Source of the DNA: Verrucomicrobia bacterium SCGC AAA164-E04 | GTDB taxonomy: Bacteria; Verrucomicrobiota; Verrucomicrobiia; Limisphaerales; AAA164-E04 | Assembly (NCBI GenBank): GCA_000383715.1 | Contig: KB911851.1 | Location: 32,438-96,437, forward strand | Direction: 5' to 3' | Length of the DNA stretch: 64,000 nt | Shown here: one piece after another, positions 37,224-46,978 of the stretch | Layout of the letters: each line of letters starts with the position of its first letter | How positions within the stretch are numbered: position 1 is the stretch's first letter | Notes under the pieces: model-generated | The model's input: the letters and a program-made list of their open reading frames with translations, nothing else | Told to the model about the DNA's origin: nothing | Databases searched by the model: none | Made by a program: the position numbers and the translations under genes

Positions 37224-37355
37224 TTACTTTGGTCCGTCGGCCTGAAAATCGGTTGCCCGCTGTCGTGTTCTCAAGTCTCTGGCGTTGATTAAACCGAGGG
37301 ACACTATGAATGAAATGATGATACCGAAACCGAATATTACTAGAGAAGTTAGCAT
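37224..37355 (-). CDS. Small one-helix membrane protein (43 aa)
   Basis: Starts M-L-T-S-L-V-I-F-G-F-G-I-I-I-S-F, one membrane helix covering most of the first 25 residues, then a basic, polar tail ending F-Q-A-D-G-P-K. Starts 10 bp after the stop codon of the membrane protein gene at 37366, so they are probably one transcript. No family recognised; support is frame length, helix quality and spacing. Confidence 0.45.
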   Translation of the reverse strand: MLTSLVIFGFGIIISFIVSLGLINARDLRTRQRATDFQADGPK

Positions 37356-37365
37356 GATGTTTTGT

Positions 37366-37614
37366 TCATTTTGAATCATTGACTCGACCACGGATCCCGC
37401 ACCACAGCGAAAGAATACTCGGAACCCATATTCCCACGAAAACCCCAGACAGCTGGTCTACCAGAAACCACAAGCTGACGCTTGCCACCAAACTCATGAA
37501 TGCTGCAGCAAGGAATGGTGTATCGACCTTGTTTAGTGTCAATGATCCATGGTCTGCTTCTTCTGCATCTAGCATTGACCTGTCTGTGTCTTCTTTTGAA
37601 TACGCTCTGTCCAT
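37366..37614 (-). CDS. Small membrane protein with two helices (82 aa)
   Basis: From ATG 37614 (the frame is open to 37653) a charged N-terminus of about 30 residues is followed by two hydrophobic helices (F-L-A-A-A-F-M-S-L-V-A, and V-F-V-G-I-W-V-P-S-I-L) and a short basic end. No family recognised. It lies directly upstream of the 43-residue protein and downstream of an AT-rich stretch (37620-37760) that should contain its promoter and perhaps that of the divergent phosphoesterase gene. Confidence 0.5.
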   Translation of the reverse strand: MDRAYSKEDTDRSMLDAEEADHGSLTLNKVDTPFLAAAFMSLVASVSLWFLVDQLSGVFVGIWVPSILSLWCGIRGRVNDSK

Positions 37615-37861
37615 GTCCAAAATATGATTTAAAAATAAACAAAAACAAGACAAAAAATGAACAAAAAGTAAATAAATGAGGGGATTCCGTTTTTTTGTTT
37701 ATGTTTAGGTTAAGTTTTGGGATAGTTATCTATTGAACATGAATGGTTTAAAGATTTAGGGTTTTGGGTTTCCGTCAGGAAATAAAAATATGATCACCTG
37801 GAGTTCTCGCTCCGATTTACTTTCTTGTTCATCTGTTGAAGTTTGTCTAACCTGTACAATC

Positions 37862-39040
37862 ATGAAACGTAGACACTTCATTGGATCTTTTGCAATTGGT
37901 GGTCTTGGGACAGCATTGGCTGAGGGGGATCCGTCGGTTATCAAGCCATCGCTTGCGACGACGCCTTTGTGTGTCATGGCAGCGCGTTGCGATGGCTTTG
38001 AAGCCGTTTGGGGAGTGAATCGCTTGAGCCGAGGTTGGTTGGAATGGAAATTGGAAGACGGGCATGGTGGCCTGGCCAAAGCAGATGCTTTTGGATTTAC
38101 GCCTCAGGGAAAAGATGTGTTGCGTGTGCGTCTTGAGGGATTGAAAACCAATGCAAAAGGGCGCGTAAGATCGCATACCATTGCTGCTGATGACGGTGAA
38201 ATCACCATTAGCCCGTGGAAGCCTTTCCACATCCTTGATCCGGAAGCAAAAAAAACAAGATTTGTCATGTGGAATGATACCCACGTTCACAATGAATCCA
38301 TTCAAGCACTGCATGAGGTGACTCCAGCTGCTGACTTTTTGGTCTGGAATGGGGATACCTGCAATGATTGGACCCGTGATGACCAGCTGACTCCTACTCT
38401 GCTAAATCCTGGTGGTTGCGATATCACGAATAGTCGTCCATTGTTCATTACCTGGGGGAATCATGATTCGCGTGGGGCGCATGCTTTCAGAATGCCTGGA
38501 GTCGTTGCCACTCCGAATGGAAGACCGTTTTATGCTTTCCGATCAGGCCCGGTGGCTGTCATTTGCCTCCATACCGGCGAAGACAAGCCCGATGACCACC
38601 CTTCATTCCGAGGTCGTGTCGCTTTCGATGAACTGAGGAGAGAACAGGCGGAGTGGCTAGCGGAAGTGATTCATCAGCCCGATTTTCGAGATGCCCCATA
38701 CCGCGTGGTTTTTTGTCATATACCATTACGCTGGATTGATGAGCGACCGCAGGACTATTCCAAATCCGGTTTCGACAGGCATAGTGGACGCAGCCGCAGC
38801 GCATGGCACGAGTCTTTGGTTGAATGGAAAACTCAAGTCATTCTATCAGGTCACACTCATAGATCCCGTTGGTTGCCTCCCACCAAAGCGCATCCATATG
38901 GTCAATTGACTGGGGGAGGGCCTAAGTTGCATCAAGCGACCTGGACCGAAGGCCGCGCTGACGGTTCTCGATTGCATCTCAAAGTGAACAACCTTGAAGG
39001 AGACATTCTCCATGACATTCAAATCCGCCCACTTGTGTGA
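37862..39040 (+). CDS. Exported calcineurin-like metallophosphoesterase
   Basis: 392 residues from ATG 37862, where M-K-R-R-H-F-I-G-S-F begins a Tat-like signal (the open frame to 37790 adds unlikely sequence). Metal-ligand motifs appear in order: W-N-D-T-H near 137, N-G-D-T near 163, G-N-H-D near 199, C-H-I-P near 285 and G-H-T-H near 330. This is the complete calcineurin-type set, with W-N-D-T-H replacing the usual D-x-H. The N-terminal 130 residues are a beta domain like those of purple acid phosphatases. Periplasmic phosphomonoester or diester hydrolysis is expected; the substrate is unknown. Confidence 0.85.
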   Translation: MKRRHFIGSFAIGGLGTALAEGDPSVIKPSLATTPLCVMAARCDGFEAVWGVNRLSRGWLEWKLEDGHGGLAKADAFGFTPQGKDVLRVRLEGLKTNAKGRVRSHTIAADDGEITISPWKPFHILDPEAKKTRFVMWNDTHVHNESIQALHEVTPAADFLVWNGDTCNDWTRDDQLTPTLLNPGGCDITNSRPLFITWGNHDSRGAHAFRMPGVVATPNGRPFYAFRSGPVAVICLHTGEDKPDDHPSFRGRVAFDELRREQAEWLAEVIHQPDFRDAPYRVVFCHIPLRWIDERPQDYSKSGFDRHSGRSRSAWHESLVEWKTQVILSGHTHRSRWLPPTKAHPYGQLTGGGPKLHQATWTEGRADGSRLHLKVNNLEGDILHDIQIRPLV

Positions 39041-39108
39041 TGTCGGCTAACGGGAAATGATGACTCCCTTTCATTATTCATCTTTTACCAGCAAGAGCCA
39101 TACAATAT

Positions 39109-41733
39109 ATGATCAGTCCAAGCCATACTCTATCATGTGGACACCGTGATTACGACTCAATCCAGGTTCGCCGTAAACTTTATCTGAGGTTTTCTTTTTT
39201 TCTTGGGGTGATCACGGGTAGCCTTGGCATGTTGTCTCTCGTCCATACTCAGCCTTTACTGCATGACGATGAAGGTTTGAATGCCGGTGATGAGATTTCG
39301 CTGAAATTGATCATGTCCGATCAGGAATGGTTGGGGCGGCGCCCCAGCAACGCCTACTGGGGTGATTTAAGCGAGCACTTTTACTACACTCAAAAGCGGC
39401 TTGGTGTATCCATCGATGACCTATATCGAGCGAGTGTGGCAACAGAGGGGCAGGCTACTCTTGTGACGCCTGATCATGCAGCCTTGGAATCGGTCGCCGG
39501 AGGTGTCTGGCGCTATGATCCTGACTCCGAAAGCTACTCTGAAAAAGTCTATATTCGGAAAGGCGATGTCTATCATCGTGATATCGCAAACGGTCAAATC
39601 ACTCAACTGACGAGAACGACCTCTTCTGAATCTCAGCCATTGTTTTTGAACGATGGTTCGATTGGTTTTCGACGGGGAGATCAGTTTTTGGTGCGTAATC
39701 TTAAAACTGGATTGGAATCAGAGCCGTTTCCTTTCGTCTTCGCCCCGGACCCCAGTGAAAAAAAGATCGATGAAGCGAAGAAGCAATCCCTGCTGTCGCG
39801 ACAACAGGAGAGGGTCTTTGATTCCATCAAGCGCAATAAAAAGCAAGAGAGCCTTCAAGACGAAGAACAAAGGCGTGTCCGCCGTGAGGATCCGAGTTTG
39901 CCCGGTACGCCTTTCTATCTTGGTAAAGATTTTGAGTCAGGGCCTATAGCCCTCAGTCCTTCAGGGCGTCATCTCGTGATGGTGCTGCTTCCCAAGAAGC
40001 GTTCCAAGTCCTCCAAAACTAAAATGCCATCGTGGGTCACCCGGAGTGGTGATATTGAAACTCGGGATGTGCGCTCCAAAGTCGGTACACCTGAGCCTTT
40101 TTATTCCAAGCTTGTACTGCTCGACCAAGAGACTCGGAAAATATGGGAGATCAAAGTGGATTTGCTTCCCGGCATAAGCAAGGATCCTCTGGAGCAGTTA
40201 AGAGTATCAGCAAAGAAGCGTGAAGAGAATCGTCAGCAAGCCATTGAAGCATCTGTCAGTTTATCCGCAGGGAGAAATTCGATAGCAACGGATAAACCGG
40301 AAGAGCCAAAAGAAAACGAGAGCGAGACAAAATCGAAACCGCGGCCTATTCAGTTTCGGTCTCTTGCCTTCAATCACGACGGATCTGCCCTGGTATTTCA
40401 GGCCTTTTCATTTGATAACAAAGATCGTTGGCTGGCTTCTGTTGATTTAAAAACAGGCAAATGTCGTCCACTCCACCATCTTCATGACCCTGCATGGATC
40501 AACTGGAGACATAACAACTATGGTTGGTCACGTGATGGTCAAAGTCTCTGGTTTCAATCTGAAGAGACTGGATTTTCTCAGCTCTACATGGTTTCGTTGA
40601 ACAACGCTGATGAATCTCAAGTTGAGCTACCCGGACGGATCGCATTGACTCAAGGCAATTTCATTGTCACTGAACCGCAGCTTTCAGTCGATGGAAAACA
40701 CCTCTATTTCCGTGCCAATAGAAAACATCCCGGGCAATATGAAATCTATCGCACGGCGCTGAGGGGCGGGATAACGCAACAGATCACGAATCTGGGTGGT
40801 ATGTCGTCGGCGCGTTTGTCGCCTGACGGAAAGCAGTTGCTCATCACTCATTCGAAATCCACAAGTCCACCGGAATTATTCATTCAGCCAGCAGAACCCT
40901 CAGCCTCGGCTATCAAGCGTACAGACACGATCAGTGCTGCCTTTAAACGTCGCAATTGGAACACCCCCAGATATGTTGCTGTTCCCTCAACTCACACGGA
41001 AAGCCTCATTCATTCAAGACTCTATCTTCCCTCGGGGAATCGAACTCAAAAAAGTCCAGCAGTGATGTTCATTCACGGCGCTGGTTATTTACAAAATGCG
41101 CATCAAGGTTGGTCCGGGTATGCACACGAATTCATGTTTCATTCCTTTTTGGCTGAGCGTGGGTTTGTCGTCCTTGATATGGATTACAGGGCCTCAGCAG
41201 GTTATGGTCGAGATTGGCGAACTGCCATTTACAGGCACATGGGATCAGTCGAGCTGGAGGATTTGCGTGACGGTGTGAATTGGCTGGTCGAGCACCATGG
41301 AGTAGATCGTGGACGGATAGGCGTTTATGGTGGGTCCTATGGTGGTTTTTTGACCTTGATGGCACTGTTCAATGAGCCCGATCTTTTTGCCGCTGGTGCT
41401 GCGCTTCGCCCAGTTACCGATTGGGCTCAATACAATCATAGTTACACTTCCAGGATCCTTAATACACCTGAACTCGATCCTGATGCCTATGCGAAGAGTT
41501 CACCGATTGAATTTGCCCACGGACTTCAAAAACCTTTATTGATCTGTGCCCCAATGCTCGATGATAATGTGTTCTTTCAAGACAGCGTTCGGCTCATTCA
41601 GCGATTGATCGAGCTTGAGAAAGAAGACTGGTGGATTGCTCCCTATCCGGTCGAACCTCATGGGTTCAGGGAACCCACGAGTTGGCTCGACGAATACCGA
41701 AGAATATGGGGTTTGTTCGGGCGTTATTTATAA
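39109..41733 (+). CDS. Exported S9-family (prolyl oligopeptidase/DPP-like) serine peptidase
   Basis: 874 residues with a hydrophobic N-terminal segment (about residues 26-46). The first 600 residues have propeller-like repeats (L-A-F-N-H-D-G-S-A, W-S-R-D-G-Q-S-L-W-F, S-P-D-G-K-Q-L-L-I) and a highly charged insert around 215-265 and 360-405. The C-terminal alpha/beta-hydrolase has G-G-S-Y-G-G-F with Ser near 743, D-D-N-V-F-F-Q-D for the Asp and E-P-H-G-F-R-E for the His, so the triad is complete. S9 enzymes cleave short peptides after proline or alanine. It lies 68 bp after the phosphoesterase gene and may share its transcript. Confidence 0.88.
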   Translation: MISPSHTLSCGHRDYDSIQVRRKLYLRFSFFLGVITGSLGMLSLVHTQPLLHDDEGLNAGDEISLKLIMSDQEWLGRRPSNAYWGDLSEHFYYTQKRLGVSIDDLYRASVATEGQATLVTPDHAALESVAGGVWRYDPDSESYSEKVYIRKGDVYHRDIANGQITQLTRTTSSESQPLFLNDGSIGFRRGDQFLVRNLKTGLESEPFPFVFAPDPSEKKIDEAKKQSLLSRQQERVFDSIKRNKKQESLQDEEQRRVRREDPSLPGTPFYLGKDFESGPIALSPSGRHLVMVLLPKKRSKSSKTKMPSWVTRSGDIETRDVRSKVGTPEPFYSKLVLLDQETRKIWEIKVDLLPGISKDPLEQLRVSAKKREENRQQAIEASVSLSAGRNSIATDKPEEPKENESETKSKPRPIQFRSLAFNHDGSALVFQAFSFDNKDRWLASVDLKTGKCRPLHHLHDPAWINWRHNNYGWSRDGQSLWFQSEETGFSQLYMVSLNNADESQVELPGRIALTQGNFIVTEPQLSVDGKHLYFRANRKHPGQYEIYRTALRGGITQQITNLGGMSSARLSPDGKQLLITHSKSTSPPELFIQPAEPSASAIKRTDTISAAFKRRNWNTPRYVAVPSTHTESLIHSRLYLPSGNRTQKSPAVMFIHGAGYLQNAHQGWSGYAHEFMFHSFLAERGFVVLDMDYRASAGYGRDWRTAIYRHMGSVELEDLRDGVNWLVEHHGVDRGRIGVYGGSYGGFLTLMALFNEPDLFAAGAALRPVTDWAQYNHSYTSRILNTPELDPDAYAKSSPIEFAHGLQKPLLICAPMLDDNVFFQDSVRLIQRLIELEKEDWWIAPYPVEPHGFREPTSWLDEYRRIWGLFGRYL

Positions 41734-41808
41734 AAGGGGCAAGGACTTCGTGGCGCGCTATCTTTCTTGCAGAATTGCCACATTCGGATCATGCTCACCG
41801 GATACCCT

Positions 41809-42699
41809 ATGTTCAGATCGATATCAGTTTTTATCATGACATCCATTCTCATGGCGACCAGCCTTGCGGGAGGTTCCAATCCCTTCTACGAACATCAGCA
41901 AGATGTGGTCTATCATCAAGCTCATGGAGTTGCGCTGGTTGCTGATATTTTCATACCCAAAAAAAGTGTGAACGGCCATGCCGTCGTCGTGGTTGCCAGT
42001 GGAGGCTGGTCCTCTGATCGAGGTAAGGTCCGGGATCTCAATCGCGCAGGATTATTCGAGGAATTGTGTGAGCGGGGGTTTCATGTGTTTGCCATGCGCC
42101 CAGGGTCTATCAGTCGGTTCTCAGCTCATGATATGAAGGCTCATGTGGAGCAGGGAATCATATGGGTGAAAAAACATGCGAGTGATTATGCGATTAATAA
42201 AAACACCCTTGCCTTATTCGGGGCATCAGCTGGAGGTCACCTGGCCAGTCTGGTAGCGCTTGATAATGCCGTGGGTCCATCCGAAGCTTCAGTGGCTGCC
42301 GTTGGGGTCTTCTTCCCTCCTGCAGATTTTCTTGATTATGGAGGTATTGCAATTGATCCCCGAAAAGGAGGGCATATGCATCAAGTCATTGAAAAACTTG
42401 CTTTTGGCAGCGGTACAAAAAATCTCACGGATCAACAAATCCGAGAGCGGTTAATCGCCATTTCTCCAGTCAAGCTCGTTACGAATCAAGCACCGCCATT
42501 CCTCGTCTTTCATGGCGATGCGGATCCTGTTGTGCCTTTGCAACAATCACAATCCCTGGTTACCGCACTCAAAGCGGCTGATGTACCGGCAGAACTCATC
42601 GTCAAAGAAGGAGGCGCTCATCCCTGGCCAACAATCCGAGAGGAAGTAGTCGTTCTTGCGGACTGGTTTTTGAACATGAGCTCAGCGTCCCAGAATTAA
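41809..42699 (+). CDS. Exported alpha/beta hydrolase (carboxylesterase-like)
   Basis: 296 residues from ATG 41809, giving a signal peptide (F-I-M-T-S-I-L-M-A-T-S-L-A-G-G); ATG 41791 and TTG 41767 are in-frame alternatives. Nucleophile elbow G-A-S-A-G-G near residue 145, acid in H-G-D-A-D-P-V-V-P, histidine in G-G-A-H-P-W-P. This is the BD-FAE/polysaccharide-associated esterase type, whose members remove acetyl or feruloyl groups or hydrolyse other esters. Placed between an S9 peptidase and a sulfatase on one strand (75 and 33 bp gaps), so probably one transcript of exported hydrolases. Confidence 0.82.
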   Translation: MFRSISVFIMTSILMATSLAGGSNPFYEHQQDVVYHQAHGVALVADIFIPKKSVNGHAVVVVASGGWSSDRGKVRDLNRAGLFEELCERGFHVFAMRPGSISRFSAHDMKAHVEQGIIWVKKHASDYAINKNTLALFGASAGGHLASLVALDNAVGPSEASVAAVGVFFPPADFLDYGGIAIDPRKGGHMHQVIEKLAFGSGTKNLTDQQIRERLIAISPVKLVTNQAPPFLVFHGDADPVVPLQQSQSLVTALKAADVPAELIVKEGGAHPWPTIREEVVVLADWFLNMSSASQN

Positions 42700-42732
42700 A
42701 AATTGAATTTCAACAATAGTAAAAAAATCACC

Positions 42733-44178
42733 ATGAAAATCATCTCATTGATGCTCTTGTATTTGTCGTTTTCCCTGGCAACAGGACAAAACTCCCATCA
42801 ACCCTCGCCAGAAGTAGGGCCAGCTCAACCGAATATCCTGTGGATTTATGTCGAAGACACGAACGATTGGATGAGTTGTTATGGAGATACGGTGGTCGAG
42901 ACGCCGAACATAGATCAATTGGCTTCAAACGGTATTCGGTTTGATCGCGCTTACATGACCGCTGGGGTTTGCTCACCCACCCGCTCGGCCAACATTACAG
43001 GCATGTATCAAACGTCGATTGGAGCGCATGAGCATTACAGTTCTTTTTCCATGTGGCGGGGGAACAAAATGGAGTCTTGGGAGCCGAATCACCTTGGCGT
43101 GAAGACCGTTCCTGAGATCTTCCAGGCCGCAGGGTATTATACCTTCAATGACGGTAAGTTTCATTACAACTTTGTGTATGATGAAGACGATCTTTACGAC
43201 CATGTACATCCTCCAATGGGTTTTCATGGAGCCAAAAAGGGGACCGCCTGGTCAGAGTGCCCGGAAGGCCAGCCGTTCTTCGGTCAAATCCAACTGCGGG
43301 GAGGCAAGAATCTTCGGAATTCTCCTGCAATCATCAAACCCGAGGAGGTCAAAGTTCACCCATATTATCCGGATCATCAGGTGTTTCGTCAAATGATCGC
43401 CGACCATTACAACACCATCCTTGAACTGGATCGAATCACAGGTGAGATTGTTGCGGCTTTGAAGCGAGACGGTCATTATGAAAATACAGTGATCTTTTTC
43501 TTTTCCGATCATGGTTGCGCTCTTCCTCGTCATAAACAATTCATTTACGACGAGGGAATCAGGGTTCCCTTCATCGCATCGGGTCCCGGAATTGAGAGCG
43601 GTAAAGTCCGCGGTGATCTTGTCAGCGGGATCGATCTTGCTCCCACATCACTTGCGCTTGCTGGTATCCGCACGCCTGATAGCATGCAGGGCCGGAATAT
43701 GTTGAGTGCGGATTATCATCGTGACTATGTCGTCTCGGCACGTGATCGATGTGACTTTACGATTGACCGTATTCGAGCAGTGACGACACAACGCTTCAAA
43801 TACATGCGCAATTTCATGACGGATAAGCCTTATCTCCAACCCAACTACCGAAGCGAATCGGCGGCTATGAAGTTGCTTGCAAGAATGCACAAGGAAGGGG
43901 CGCTCAATGAAGTGCAGGATCGTTTTGCTAGTGAAGTGCGGCCTGCTGAGGAGTTTTACGATTTGGTGAATGATCCTCATGAAACGAAAAACCTGATTCA
44001 TTCAGTGGATCGGAACATCGCTCTGGAAATTGCGCGACACCGAGATATTCTTTACCGTTGGATCTTGGAAACCGACGATAAGGGCCGATTCCCTGAAAGC
44101 AACAATGCCTTGCGAGCCGTGGTTGACCGCTGGGGTGAAAAAGCTGTCAATCGGGAATACGAGCGAGTTCGCAATTAA
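42733..44178 (+). CDS. Exported type I sulfatase
   Basis: 481 residues from ATG 42733 (the frame is open from 42703) with a signal peptide ending T-G-Q-N. Sulfatase core: P-N-I-L-W-I-Y-V-E-D-T-N, then V-C-S-P-T-R with Cys near residue 80, the C-x-P-x-R motif where Cys is converted to formylglycine by a sulfatase-maturating enzyme (not seen in the window). Metal site F-F-S-D-H-G and C-terminal E-F-Y-D-L-V-N-D-P-H-E are present. It hydrolyses sulfate esters, probably of polysaccharides, in the periplasm or outside. Confidence 0.9.
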   Translation: MKIISLMLLYLSFSLATGQNSHQPSPEVGPAQPNILWIYVEDTNDWMSCYGDTVVETPNIDQLASNGIRFDRAYMTAGVCSPTRSANITGMYQTSIGAHEHYSSFSMWRGNKMESWEPNHLGVKTVPEIFQAAGYYTFNDGKFHYNFVYDEDDLYDHVHPPMGFHGAKKGTAWSECPEGQPFFGQIQLRGGKNLRNSPAIIKPEEVKVHPYYPDHQVFRQMIADHYNTILELDRITGEIVAALKRDGHYENTVIFFFSDHGCALPRHKQFIYDEGIRVPFIASGPGIESGKVRGDLVSGIDLAPTSLALAGIRTPDSMQGRNMLSADYHRDYVVSARDRCDFTIDRIRAVTTQRFKYMRNFMTDKPYLQPNYRSESAAMKLLARMHKEGALNEVQDRFASEVRPAEEFYDLVNDPHETKNLIHSVDRNIALEIARHRDILYRWILETDDKGRFPESNNALRAVVDRWGEKAVNREYERVRN

Positions 44179-44524
44179 TTGGCAGCTAAAGTGGTCTCTG
44201 TTGCGATTTATTGCGTATATGTCCCATGTATGGGATATGAGGGGATAAAAACTCCGTCAAAGCAGGGCGCATGATAAGCAATGCATGATGAAATGACTTT
44301 CCTGATCGCCAAGGGCGCTGCGGAGAGGCCCGCAAGGACGCGAGCCTATGGCTTGCCTTTCCCTCTGGTCAATGATACGGTCTTTTTTCTGGCGAGGTAA
44401 GGCTGTTGAGATGATTGTCTTCATGATTCGAAGGCATCACTAATCGGGTTTGTTTACGGCAACCGATCCTCAGGAAATGCCTTAAATCACGGGCTGAACG
44501 ATACCTGCGTCACATGCATCATCC
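44179..44524. other. Intergenic region, nothing recognised
   Basis: About 345 bp upstream of trhP. No protein frame with a familiar pattern and no clear RNA motif; a GC-rich stretch (about 44300-44345) with short complementary segments could form a stem but I cannot assign it. The trhP promoter should lie here. Confidence 0.45.
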
Positions 44525-45763
44525 ATGAAATACAAAACCGAATTACTTGCTCCTGCGGGCTGCTTTCCATCACTACAAGCTGGTATCAATGCTGGTGCGG
44601 ATGCGGTGTATTTTGGAGTGGCTCAATTGAATATGCGCGCACGTGCGCGCAGGAGCTTCCAATTGTCCGACATAGGTGAGATTCTGAGTATTTGCCATGA
44701 AAATCGGGTCAAAGGCTATCTGACTCTCAACACGCTTCTTTACGATTACGATGCCAACGCCGCCAGAAAGATTCTTGAAGCAGGTAAGGAAAATAATGTT
44801 GATGCGGTGATTCTTGCTGATATGGCGGCTGTGCAAATGGCCAATGAACTGGGCTTGGAAGTTCATCTTTCCACTCAACTTTCGATTTCCAATTATGAAA
44901 CCGTGAAGTTTTATGCTCCCCTGTGTGAGCGCATTGTGCTGGCTCGCGAACTGAATCTAAAAATGATCAAGCATATCCATGAGCAAATGCTTGAGGCGGA
45001 TCTCCGAGGGAAAAGTGGACGTCCCATGGAGCTGGAAGCCTTTGCCCATGGGGCATTGTGTATCGCAGTTTCCGGTCGATGTGGTATGTCCCTGCACACA
45101 AGTAACGCTTCCGCCAGTCGCGGTGCCTGTGAACAAAACTGTCGCAAGGAATACATAGTAACGGACAAGGAAACCGGCCAGCAGCTTGAAATCGATAATA
45201 ATTTTGTGATGTCTCCCAATGATATCTCGACAATCGACTTCCTGGATCAGGTTCTGGATGCTGGTATTCACACTCTTAAAATAGAAGGCCGTGGTCGTTC
45301 TCCTGAATATGTGGATTCAGTGATTCGTAGTTATCGCAAGGCGATTGATGCACTTAATGATGACCGCTATACGCAGGAGCTGGTGGAAGGTCTTCAGGGC
45401 GGTCTTGAAAAGGTATACAATCGTGGTCACTCCGATGGTTATTACTTGGGCAGAAAACAGGGCTGGAGCCAGACTTACGGCAGCAAAGCAACGCGACAAA
45501 AAATCGAAGTTGGTAAGGTGAGTAATTTTTTCAGCCGTGTTCACGTGGCTGAGATCACTGCGACGACCGGTGAACTGAAAATAGGAGATGAATACACCAT
45601 CATCGGAGAGAACACTGGTGTGGTGAGTGGTGTGGTTGAAGAAATCAGGGTTGACGAACAGGCTGTTGAGGGTGTCAAGGGACATTGCGTCTTCTCAATT
45701 AAAGTTCAGGATAAAGTGCGCCGTGGCGATCGCCTTTATCTGATGAAAGTGATGCAGCCATGA
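44525..45763 (+). CDS. trhP: Peptidase U32-family tRNA hydroxylation protein (TrhP/YegQ-like)
   Basis: 412 residues, cytoplasmic. The N-terminus K-T-E-L-L-A-P-A-G and G-A-D-A-V-Y-F-G are typical of U32, and the U32 signature [16 protein letters not shown] is near residue 177, with further cysteines (G-A-C-E-Q-N-C-R) that complete the Fe-S/cluster-binding set. TrhP makes 5-hydroxyuridine at position 34 of tRNA from prephenate; the older label is collagenase-like protease. The next gene, a small ferredoxin, overlaps by 4 bp. UbiU/V and RlhA belong to the same family, so TrhP is the best, not the only, reading. Confidence 0.85.
   Translation: MKYKTELLAPAGCFPSLQAGINAGADAVYFGVAQLNMRARARRSFQLSDIGEILSICHENRVKGYLTLNTLLYDYDANAARKILEAGKENNVDAVILADMAAVQMANELGLEVHLSTQLSISNYETVKFYAPLCERIVLARELNLKMIKHIHEQMLEADLRGKSGRPMELEAFAHGALCIAVSGRCGMSLHTSNASASRGACEQNCRKEYIVTDKETGQQLEIDNNFVMSPNDISTIDFLDQVLDAGIHTLKIEGRGRSPEYVDSVIRSYRKAIDALNDDRYTQELVEGLQGGLEKVYNRGHSDGYYLGRKQGWSQTYGSKATRQKIEVGKVSNFFSRVHVAEITATTGELKIGDEYTIIGENTGVVSGVVEEIRVDEQAVEGVKGHCVFSIKVQDKVRRGDRLYLMKVMQP
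44634..44651. repeat. 18-bp perfect palindrome inside trhP
   Basis: TGCGCGCACGTGCGCGCA is identical to its own reverse complement, with no spacer, and is made of alternating purine and pyrimidine. It encodes part of the Arg/Ala-rich segment M-R-A-R-A-R-R. Confidence 0.9.
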
Positions 45764-45981
45764 TTCGTATTTCACACAAACGCGGTGAATGCATTGGTTG
45801 CGCTGCCTGTGTGGAACAGGCTCCGAGTTACTGGAAAATGGATGAGGATGGTTTGGCTTCATTGGTTAAAGTCAAAAACAACCACAAGCAGATCGAGTTC
45901 GGGGAGGGGTATGACTGCGATCGTGATGAGCTTGTGCAAAGTGCCGAAAGTTGCCCTGTGCACATTATCTCCATCAAGTGA
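45760..45981 (+). CDS. Small 4Fe-4S ferredoxin
   Basis: 73 residues. [12 protein letters not shown] near residue 12 supplies three cluster cysteines and S-C-P-V near residue 65 the fourth, the layout of single-cluster bacterial ferredoxins. Overlap of 4 bp (ATGA) with trhP shows translational coupling, so it is probably the electron donor or cluster partner for the U32 enzyme. Cytoplasmic. Confidence 0.9.
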   Translation: MIRISHKRGECIGCAACVEQAPSYWKMDEDGLASLVKVKNNHKQIEFGEGYDCDRDELVQSAESCPVHIISIK

Positions 45982-46024
45982 TTGGAATGGTCGATTCACG
46001 CTCAGCAAGCGTCAGGACTTGATC

Positions 46025-46747
46025 TTACCACCATTGCCATTCCGGGTCCGGCTCGGGATTCAGAATCCAGCCAGCCGCTTCATTCGGAAACCGAACAAAG
46101 TCCACATGCCCGTCTCCGAATAAAAGATTGCTTCGGTATTGACCGCGAATATTGTGCCACAGGTGTTTGAGGTCTTCGCTCGTTCGGTTGGGGTGCCAAT
46201 TCCAATCACCTTGAATGATCTTGTTCACTGGGTTGCGGGCAATCTCGCTGGTTTTGATGGATCTCACCTTTTGACTCCCCTTGATACCGCACACCATCTT
46301 CACTCTGAATTGTGAAATTGAGAATTGAGGGAAATAGCTGTTGCCATACGCGTTGAAACTGTTTTTGACGTCATGCAAACTGTCACCCTTGTCAGACGGG
46401 CATGAGAACACATTGGCTCCAGGAGCATAAACATTGAGAGGTCGATCCTCAGGGGGAGTGTCTGCTCCATGAATTCCCGGTCTCGCAGGCCAATGCCCCA
46501 GTTTACCTCCGGCAGTCGCCCAACTGATCAATGCGGGATAATAGTCTGCGTGATCGTCCGCATACATCATGTAAGCCAGACCGATTTGCCTTTGATTGCT
46601 GATGCATTTGATGTTCTTAGCCTTGGATTTGGCACGGGATAGCGCGGGTAGCAGCATACCGGCAAGAATGGCGATGATGGCAATCACCACCAATAATTCG
46701 ATGAGCGTAAAACCCGGAAATTGATATTTAGGGTGGGATGTATTCAT
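46025..46747 (-). CDS. Solitary pseudopilin-like protein
   Basis: 240 residues. Prepilin signal [13 protein letters not shown] starts at residue 11, then [11 protein letters not shown] and [11 protein letters not shown]. The C-terminal motif is [11 protein letters not shown], the standard DGHV form. Second member of the family in the window and, like the first, without pilus or secretion genes beside it. It converges on the ferredoxin gene (43-bp gap). Confidence 0.9.
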   Translation of the reverse strand: MNTSHPKYQFPGFTLIELLVVIAIIAILAGMLLPALSRAKSKAKNIKCISNQRQIGLAYMMYADDHADYYPALISWATAGGKLGHWPARPGIHGADTPPEDRPLNVYAPGANVFSCPSDKGDSLHDVKNSFNAYGNSYFPQFSISQFRVKMVCGIKGSQKVRSIKTSEIARNPVNKIIQGDWNWHPNRTSEDLKHLWHNIRGQYRSNLLFGDGHVDFVRFPNEAAGWILNPEPDPEWQWW

Positions 46748-46978
46748 GAACCCTGATCATCATCCTTAGCAACGTTTCATATAACAAGGTTCAAATGGTT
46801 TGGAGCTGGAACCATTTTGTGGCGTCGCTGCAATCAGGACAGTGAGAAAAATGAGCCAGCGAGGTTCGTCATCGGTCGCTTGCATGGCTTACGCTGAAAT
46901 GCATTTAAAGTATGTTGATTCTTGCCTGAATGGGGTTGATCATAAAAAATACAATTTCCCCAATATAGGGATATCACT

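Noticed and set aside
37376..37648. 90-codon alternative frame over the small membrane protein
   Set aside because: Less hydrophobic and richer in Arg/Trp than the frame of 37366-37614; a shadow.
44300..44345. GC-rich stem region upstream of trhP as a riboswitch
   Set aside because: No match to a riboswitch or ncRNA pattern that I know; left as unassigned.
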